From: Thalassiosira profunda
Lineage: Eukaryota > Bacillariophyta > Thalassiosirophyceae > Thalassiosirales > Thalassiosiraceae
Assembly (NCBI GenBank): GCA_036939355.1
Contig: JALLAP010000817.1
Span: 1 to 10,229 of the forward strand
Direction of reading: 5' to 3'
Length of the DNA stretch: 10,229 bases
A program made the translations under genes and the position numbers. How positions within the stretch are numbered: position 1 is the stretch's first letter; each line of letters starts with the position of its first letter. Shown here in pieces: positions 5,845 to 10,229 of this stretch. The notes beneath the pieces were generated by a model. That model saw only the letters and a program-made list of their open reading frames with translations. It did not search any database and had not been told where the DNA came from.

Positions 5845-7092
5845 CTACAGATCAAAAACGACACCCGAAAGCTTCTCTGAAACTGCCCACAGCTCCTCGC
5901 CCTTCGCCTGATCCTTGGCAAACGATTGTGGGTTCTTTGCTTTCCCATCCAAAAAGTACTGGCCCGCATCCGACGGTCCCAAGTCTGCGGCGGCCACCCA
6001 CACCTGTGTTGATGCTCCTTCCTGGACCGTCTTTACAAATTTCGCCAGGCCCTCCATCACAACCTTATCCTTCCAGCTCGAGAAACCGTTCTCCTTCATG
6101 GATTGAAACTTCTCCTCGCCAATCAAATACCTCGCCAGATCGGTCTGGACCGCACCAGGGTGCAACGAGAAAGCCGTCAGCTTCGACCACTTATCCGAGC
6201 TTTGTGCGCGCTTCTGCAACTCGTTGGTGAAGAGGATGTTTTCCAGCTTTGACAATCCGTACGACGACCACGGTCCGTACTCGCGTTCGCCATTGAGGTT
6301 GTCCAGCTCGAGTCCCTTCGCCGCAAATTGGTATCCTTCGGACGAGACGTTGATTACACGAGCATCCGGTTTCAGGAGAGGCAACATTGTCGATGTCAGC
6401 GCAAAATGCCCGAGGTGATTTGTTTGGAACGTCTTCTCGAATCCGTCCTTTGTCAGTCGCCTGTCGGGCACGGCCATCACCCCTGCATTGTTCAGGAGCA
6501 CGTCCACTTTGGCATCCTTTCCGATCACGCTCGTAAGCCGGTTGGTGAAGGACTTGACGTTGGCAAGATCGCACAGATCCAGCTGCGCCGTCAACGCCTT
6601 TCCTGCAAAGGATGCGTCGTTTGCTTTCGTTTCCTTTAGATAGTCGTCGACCTCCGCCAGCGCCGTCTTTCCTTTACCCGCGTCCCTGCTCGTGAACACA
6701 ACGGTCGCTCCGGCCTCGGCCAAACGCTTCGTGGACTCGAGGCCCAGGCCCGTGTTGCCGCCAGTAATGACAACCAACTTTCCGTCCATCGAGTGCGGCG
6801 CCGGCTTGTAGATCTTGGAGTAGGCAGTGGTATCGGCGGCATTCGACATGTCGAATGGGGTAGCGGACGAAGTCGCTAGGAGCGACAGCGACGCGGCGGC
6901 GGCCGATTGGAAGAAATCGCGCCGATCGAGGGAGAGGGAAGATCCCTCGTCGCCCTCCGCGGCCATCAACTCCGTTGTTTGCAATCGGAGAGGCCGAGCT
7001 GACGACATGACGACGATGGGGCTCGTCCACGCCGCCGCGGTGGCCGCGGCCAGCGCCATCGACAAGACGATTCGCTTCGTTGACAGATGCAT
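5845..7092 (-). CDS. Short-chain dehydrogenase/reductase with plastid leader and twin-arginine lumen signal
   Basis: This is a 415-residue classical SDR, closest in pattern to retinol-dehydrogenase/WWOX/Tic32-like NADP-dependent enzymes. Motifs seen: cofactor loop TGGNTGLG (110-117), Arg in TSRD (134-137) favouring NADP(H), LDLCD (171-175), NNAGVM (201-206), conserved Asn in QTNHLGHF (225), catalytic Ser in NVSS (250/251), YGLSK (Tyr278, Lys282) and HPGAVQT (311-317). The leader is layered: an ER signal peptide with cleavage near AAA|W (residues 6-21), a transit-like stretch, then DRRDFF (56-61) and an Ala/Ser/Leu core ending SSA|TPF (77/78). That last part resembles a Tat signal for the thylakoid lumen. 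The substrate is unknown. The gene faces TIC21 (164 bp between stops) and is divergent from Sec61 beta. Family assignment is firm; lumen location is inferred. Tic32-type envelope function is an alternative that the twin-Arg segment argues against. Confidence 0.93.
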   Translation of the reverse strand: MHLSTKRIVLSMALAAATAAAWTSPIVVMSSARPLRLQTTELMAAEGDEGSSLSLDRRDFFQSAAAASLSLLATSSATPFDMSNAADTTAYSKIYKPAPHSMDGKLVVITGGNTGLGLESTKRLAEAGATVVFTSRDAGKGKTALAEVDDYLKETKANDASFAGKALTAQLDLCDLANVKSFTNRLTSVIGKDAKVDVLLNNAGVMAVPDRRLTKDGFEKTFQTNHLGHFALTSTMLPLLKPDARVINVSSEGYQFAAKGLELDNLNGEREYGPWSSYGLSKLENILFTNELQKRAQSSDKWSKLTAFSLHPGAVQTDLARYLIGEEKFQSMKENGFSSWKDKVVMEGLAKFVKTVQEGASTQVWVAAADLGPSDAGQYFLDGKAKNPQSFAKDQAKGEELWAVSEKLSGVVFDL

Positions 7093-7333
7093 CGTTGCAG
7101 AGAGTTCAAAATGGTGCAGAGACGCGGCTGCTACGGGTGCTTTTGTGCCATGGTGGAGCGACTGAGACGATGAGTCAGTGTCGTTGAAAGCACCGAAGCA
7201 CCTGGTAGGTAACCGTACGCAGTAGAGTAGTATCCAGTCTGGACGTCACCCTCCTCCCCCGGTTCACCCCTCGGAGCGCCGCTCATTCGTCGTGGAAAGG
7301 AAACGGCCCCATAGCTCCCAATCAGAGTCGAAA
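7093..7333. promoter_or_regulatory. Divergent promoter between the SDR and Sec61 beta genes
   Basis: If Sec61 beta starts at 7334, 241 bp separate the two start codons and must serve both transcripts. I see no recognisable TATA box or repeated element. A short plus-strand ORF (ATG about 7111, about 20 codons) would lie upstream of Sec61 beta if transcription starts that far out. Confidence 0.5.
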
Positions 7334-7877
7334 ATGGTGCGTTCAGATCGGCCCCGGGGTGCTGGGGTGGAGGCTCAGTGGCAGGGTCCCTGCTGGGGCC
7401 GCGGGCGGAGCTTTCAGGCTTGGATTTTGCCGTCGCCGTTGAGTTGTCGGAGCGTCGTGTCCAACGGCCATCTGTTCGGTGCACGTGCTGTTGATATTGG
7501 CCCGATGCATTGCGGCTTTGTGGAGGCGTCGCAGTGCCAGAGACTTGCGAGTGGTGGTTCCTGACAGCGGCAATCTGCACGGGGTGGTCTGATTGCAAGC
7601 CTCATTCACATCCGTGCACATCATATGCACACCATTTATTTTCAACTCATCCAACCCCTTTCATTCACTGTTGCAGGCGCAAGGACGCAGAGCCACGGCC
7701 GGGAGAGCGGCAGGAGGAGGAGGTGCCGGAGGCCGCGGGGGATCGTCGAACATCCTCCAATTTTACACGGACGACAGCCCGGGGCTGCAGGTGGGCCCGA
7801 CGACGGTGCTGATCGCCTCGCTCTCGTTCGTGGGCGTGGTCGTCCTCCTTCACATTTGGGGGAAGTTCCGGATGTAA
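7334..7877 (+). CDS. SEC61B: Sec61 beta, ER protein translocon subunit (spliced; join 7334..7336,7677..7877)
   Basis: This is the small tail-anchored subunit of the Sec61 channel, which moves nascent proteins into the ER; in algae with complex plastids it also begins plastid import. Exon 2 (7677-7877) encodes a Gly/Ala/Arg-rich cytosolic arm, then the hallmark [17 protein letters not shown] and a single membrane span ([19 protein letters not shown]) ending GKFRM. This is a full C-terminal match to the family. There is no in-frame ATG between the stop at 7590-7592 and this exon, and a clean acceptor TTCACTGTTGCAG ends at 7676, so an intron is required. The best exon 1 I find is the ATG at 7334 followed at once by GTGCGT, giving a phase-0 join and a 67-residue protein ([10 protein letters not shown]...), slightly shorter than plant and yeast homologues (about 80). 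Exon 2 is firm; exon 1 is moderately supported. Confidence 0.92.
7337..7676 (+). other. Predicted spliceosomal intron in SEC61B, directly after the ATG
   Basis: The donor is GTGCGT at 7337. The acceptor is TTGCAG at 7671-7676, preceded by a pyrimidine-rich stretch with candidate branch adenines around 7641-7669. The acceptor is well supported because the reading frame behind it turns at once into Sec61 beta while the frame before it has a stop and no ATG. The donor is chosen because it is the only one I found that follows an ATG in the right phase. Frames from ATGs near 7111, 7150 and 7169 meet stops before a usable donor. Confidence 0.6.
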
Positions 7878-8778
7878 GCGATGCTCACGTGATACATGGG
7901 GGTTATTCATGGGGATGGAGAATTGGATGGCTAGGTTTGGGGGAGGTATCACGTCCAGGGTTTCGTCCTGCCCTCGGTTATTTTCTTGAGGGGGAAATTC
8001 TCTCGGCTTGGTCGCGTCCAAATAAGTAGCGATGGAGGTGCTCACAGTCGGGCACGTATGAGGTTTGGTGGATGTTAGTCGCTGTTCCGCAGATGGTATG
8101 CCAACAGCCGCGGCATCGCTTCTGGAGTGGTGGAAACACCGCGATGGAAATTGTGGGCACATCGCCGCCACCGTCAGTCGGGGGAGATTTCTGTTTCTGG
8201 TTAATCATCGTTGTGAGGGAGGAAGCTCAGGTTTTGATGCAGGTCATTCTTCTAAGATGCTATTTACTAGTCAGTTATCCACATTATCTGGTTGGTCGTG
8301 GCATATCTGGGGCCCGGTACTTCCGGTTCCGCGCAGGGCCTTTTTTGTCTCCACCTTTTGTACTTCATGATGCGAGTGTCATCAGACGGATAACTTGAAA
8401 GAACCCGCAGGCGAGGCGGGAAATATCCGGCATTGCCCTGAGCAGATTCAAGGCCGAGCAGAGAAGGGGCAAACGCGTCCTCCTGCCTACTCCTCGAGGA
8501 GAAATCTTAGCGATCATAGTACGCAGATCTGCCGTAGAGTGTACCATTTGGCGATATTATGTGGTGAGAACCCTCTCAAAACGGCATGCAATCTCACAGC
8601 AGGTGCCACGATGACGCGACGGCGGGCACGAGGCAACGGAGCAGGAGGCTTGCTCATAGGTAACTTGACCGCAACGGAGTGGTGCCTGGAAACGCAGGTG
8701 CAGCCACCGACGACACCAGGGCGCATCGATCACAAGAGAACGCGATAGGAGCGGCTGAGAGAACGAACGCGCAAAATC
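7878..8778. other. Non-coding stretch between SEC61B and the sulfotransferase gene
   Basis: In these 901 bp only weak frames are present: a 108-codon plus-strand frame from ATG 8072 (hydrophobic, no recognisable domain), a 117-codon frame to 8748 with no early ATG, and minus-strand frames at 7978-8208 and 8557-8916. None shows a motif, a targeting signal or convincing composition. I looked for tRNA, 5S and U-snRNA signatures and found none. The region should hold the SEC61B 3' UTR and the sulfotransferase promoter. A GCGGGAAA element is listed separately. Confidence 0.5.
8416..8423 (-). promoter_or_regulatory. E2F-type octamer TTTCCCGC
   Basis: GCGGGAAA on the plus strand reads TTTCCCGC on the minus strand, a canonical E2F/DP site, about 355 bp upstream of the sulfotransferase ATG. 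A match to TTTSSCGC is expected about once per 10 kb by chance, so this single site is weak evidence. Confidence 0.25.
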
Positions 8779-9633
8779 ATGTCGTCGAACGCAACCAGCA
8801 AGGTCCCCTTCGTGATCGGTGCCGGCTTGCCTCGCACCGGCACGCTCTCCTTCAAGGCGGCCCTCGATCGTTTGGGATACAAGACGATCCACATGGCCGA
8901 GTTCTTCGACGGGCATCTATCGATCGATCCTTTCTACGAGCTGGCCAGAAAGGAGCGCGCTACCGGCGAGAAAGATCCGGAACTGGCAAAGTCTGTGGTC
9001 CAATACGTGATCGATCAGGGATACACCGCCACCGCGGACTTTCCCAACGACTTCCTCTACCAAGAGTACTTGGAGCTCGTTCCCGACGCCAAGGTCATCC
9101 TGACCGTTCGCAAGAAACCTGGCGATTGGAGGCGTTCCGTCATGGAAACGATTGGGCAAATCACATTTCCCTTCAGCAAGGCGCCCTTTTCCTTCAGCCC
9201 GTTCTTCCGGGGCTTTGTCAACGACGGCGATCCCTGGTGCTGGGAGCGTATGGGCGGCATTGCGGAGTTGGGTGAGATGACGGGACCTGAGTCGATCGCT
9301 GCGCCGGAGTTCGAGCTAAAGATGGAGGCCGCGTACGAGCACTATGTGGAAACGGTAAAGGCCACCGTGCCTGCAGAGAAGCTGTTGGTCTTTCACCCGA
9401 GCGATGGCTACGAACCCTTTTGCCGCTTCCTGGAGATCTCCGACAGCGATTGTCCCAACGAAGATTTTCCGTACGTGAACGACAAGGACGAAGCCCTCGC
9501 CTTCATCAATACGTTTACCCGGCTCACGCAGGTCTTCTGGCCCGCTGTGGGTCTCACCGCGTTGCTCTTGGGCGTTCTTTATCGGAAGGCCACGTCGGGA
9601 AGGAAGGCTGGCAAGAAGGCCAAGAAGAATTGA
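8779..9633 (+). CDS. PAPS-dependent sulfotransferase-family protein with C-terminal membrane anchor
   Basis: This 284-residue protein has the layout of the Sulfotransfer_4 (P-loop sulfotransferase) family, which moves sulfate from PAPS to an acceptor. Seen: the 5'-phosphosulfate loop GLPRTGTLSFKAAL (16-29), D-F-P (87-89) in the region of the family's conserved D-x-P, the 3'-phosphate segment VRKKPGDWRRS (110-120), and the C-terminal hallmark HPSDGYEPFCRFL (206-218) with FPYVND (230-235). After the domain come one hydrophobic span (about 252-268) and a 16-residue tail with eight Lys/Arg, ending KAKKN, which fits the KxKxx ER-retrieval pattern. No signal peptide is visible. The ATG at 8779 places the P-loop 16 residues in, normal for the family. 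The acceptor is unknown, and activity is not proven by motifs alone. The gene stands alone, with about 900 bp upstream free of genes. Confidence 0.9.
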   Translation: MSSNATSKVPFVIGAGLPRTGTLSFKAALDRLGYKTIHMAEFFDGHLSIDPFYELARKERATGEKDPELAKSVVQYVIDQGYTATADFPNDFLYQEYLELVPDAKVILTVRKKPGDWRRSVMETIGQITFPFSKAPFSFSPFFRGFVNDGDPWCWERMGGIAELGEMTGPESIAAPEFELKMEAAYEHYVETVKATVPAEKLLVFHPSDGYEPFCRFLEISDSDCPNEDFPYVNDKDEALAFINTFTRLTQVFWPAVGLTALLLGVLYRKATSGRKAGKKAKKN

Positions 9634-10039
9634 GATACCGGGCTTTTATTCCACTGTTCCGTTCCGTAGATAGCAGACACATCTTGTGCGCACACCCCAG
9701 CTTTATGTATCTAGCACGTTCGTGTGATGTAACGATGTGTTCTATCCTCGTAGGTATTGTACTCCGTTGTAGCATGAGTGAATGGCAAGGCGGCGCCGGA
9801 GTGTTCGACGAGGCGGCCTCCTCGCTCCTCGACTGTTGAGTGGTATCACTTCTTCTCTTTTTCTTCGCACCAAAGTCACAAGTCACAGTCACAGCTGTCA
9901 CAACGCTAGGTTGACAGCTGGGTTCTTTGCCAGAACAAGATGAAAGAGAGCTCGCCTTCAACCATGGCGGCGCTGTTGCATCCATTTCGATCGGAACATG
10001 GCCAGGCAGAGTCGGGGATATGCTCATAATCGTATCGAG
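9634..10039. other. Intergenic region upstream of the right-edge plastid gene
   Basis: These 406 bp hold the sulfotransferase 3' UTR and the promoter of the gene at 10040. A minus-strand frame of 157 codons (10027 to 9554) crosses it and runs antisense into the end of the sulfotransferase; it has no recognisable features, and I treat it as chance. A cluster of GTCACA repeats and a 9-bp inverted repeat lie at 9875-9920. No RNA gene is evident. Confidence 0.5.
9875..9920. promoter_or_regulatory. GTCACA cluster plus 9-bp inverted repeat (candidate transcription-factor site)
   Basis: GTCACA occurs four times (9875, 9882, 9888, 9897). The last copy overlaps CAGCTGTCA (9892-9900), which is mirrored perfectly by TGACAGCTG (9912-9920) across an 11-bp spacer. 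TGAC/GTCA cores are used by bZIP factors, and TGACAGCT matches the site bound by plant KNOX/TALE homeodomain proteins. The element ends 119 bp before the ATG of a plastid-targeted gene. Binding is inference. Confidence 0.4.
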
Positions 10040-10229
10040 ATGAAGGCTACACTCGTCGCCGTCGCCGTCGCCGTCGGCGCATTGGCCCCCAATGTCGCCG
10101 CGTTTGCCCCTCAGAGTTCCCGTGCAAAATGCACCACCGCCCTCGCCGTTGGCGAAGGAGCGGATCTGCTTGATCCAACGACGACCAGCCTCCTCTTGTC
10201 CGATCCCACCCTGCTGCTTGCGGGGGCAG
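10040..10229 (+). CDS. 5' end of a plastid-targeted protein (partial, runs off the window)
   Basis: The first 63 codons are visible and open. The leader is a classic bipartite plastid presequence: a signal peptide MKATLVAVAVAVGALAPNVA (1-20) with cleavage at A-A|F-A-P (residues 21-24, the diatom ASAFAP-type context), followed by a Ser/Arg/Lys/Thr-containing transit stretch (QSSRAKCTTALAV). The next residues (LLDPTTTSLLLSDPTLLLAG) are too few to assign a family; the Leu-rich end might begin a membrane span. The ATG at 10040 is chosen because it starts the signal peptide exactly. Plastid targeting is well supported; the function is unknown. Confidence 0.78.
   Translation, partial: MKATLVAVAVAVGALAPNVAAFAPQSSRAKCTTALAVGEGADLLDPTTTSLLLSDPTLLLAGA
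10055..10078 (+). repeat. Hexanucleotide microsatellite (GTCGCC)n in signal-peptide coding region
   Basis: Three perfect GTCGCC units and one variant (GTCGGC) encode the Val-Ala repeat of the signal-peptide core. The unit length is a multiple of three, so slippage would change only the hydrophobic core length and not the frame. Confidence 0.85.

Noticed and set aside
7131..7598. 155-codon minus-strand frame across the SEC61B intron
   Set aside because: It starts at TTG, matches no family, and lies antisense to a predicted intron and promoter.
4865..7877. TIC21, a Tic32-like SDR and Sec61 beta read as a dedicated plastid-import gene cluster
   Set aside because: It is thematically tempting, but the genes are on different strands, neighbours in such genomes are usually unrelated, and the SDR leader points to the lumen and not to the envelope. 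Only the shared-promoter pair is kept as a finding.
8277..8350. GGTTCC-like box followed by TTTTTT, considered as a Pol III gene
   Set aside because: The B-box match is poor, there is no A box or cloverleaf, and a T run alone is not evidence.
8072..8398. 108-codon hydrophobic plus-strand ORF upstream of the sulfotransferase gene
   Set aside because: It has an ATG but no motif or leader, irregular composition and overlapping frames of similar length; it is compatible with chance.
9554..10027. 157-codon minus-strand ORF behind the sulfotransferase gene
   Set aside because: It is antisense to the sulfotransferase 3' end, has no recognisable features and has low-complexity composition.

Overview
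The window looks like nuclear DNA from a photosynthetic stramenopile (ochrophyte), most likely a diatom. Three or four of the seven predicted proteins begin with a secretory signal peptide followed by a transit-like stretch, the bipartite leader used for import into complex plastids of red-algal origin. The clearest is the gene cut by the right edge, whose leader has the textbook A-A-F-A-P cleavage context. One gene needs a spliceosomal intron, genes lie on both strands, spacing is short, and there are no bacterial operons, Shine-Dalgarno sites or rRNA/tRNA genes that I can see.

Layout. 185-288: a three-copy tandem repeat of about 35 bp, overlapping the stop of a minus-strand gene. 270-1985 (-): an unrecognised basic, repeat-rich, probably disordered protein. 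1986-2601: mostly non-coding. 2602-4683 (-): an unrecognised 693-residue protein with a signal peptide, a long polar region with a repeated STDDFKKPY-type motif, and a C-terminal multi-pass membrane domain built from two similar halves. 4684-4864: a compact divergent promoter carrying a perfect 16-bp E2F-like palindrome. 4865-5680 (+): a TIC21/PIC1-type (DUF3611) plastid inner-envelope protein. 5845-7092 (-): a short-chain dehydrogenase/reductase with a plastid leader followed by a twin-arginine segment, suggesting thylakoid-lumen delivery. 7334-7877 (+): Sec61 beta, apparently with an intron directly after the ATG. 7878-8778: about 0.9 kb without a convincing gene. 8779-9633 (+): a PAPS-dependent sulfotransferase-family protein with a C-terminal membrane anchor. 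10040-10229 (+): the 5' end of another plastid-targeted protein.

How the genes relate. Four candidates (the 693-residue membrane protein, TIC21, the SDR and the right-edge gene) point to the plastid. Sec61 beta belongs to the ER translocon, the first membrane crossed during import into this type of plastid. Neighbouring genes in these genomes are usually unrelated, so most of this clustering may be chance. The exception worth attention is the head-to-head pair 2602-4683 / 4865-5680. The two genes share a promoter of about 180 bp, have similar leaders (MP-x-x-P start, LLLAA core, His/Thr/Ser-rich transit region) and both encode multi-pass membrane proteins. The unknown member is therefore a candidate undescribed envelope partner of TIC21. 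This is inference and has not been tested.
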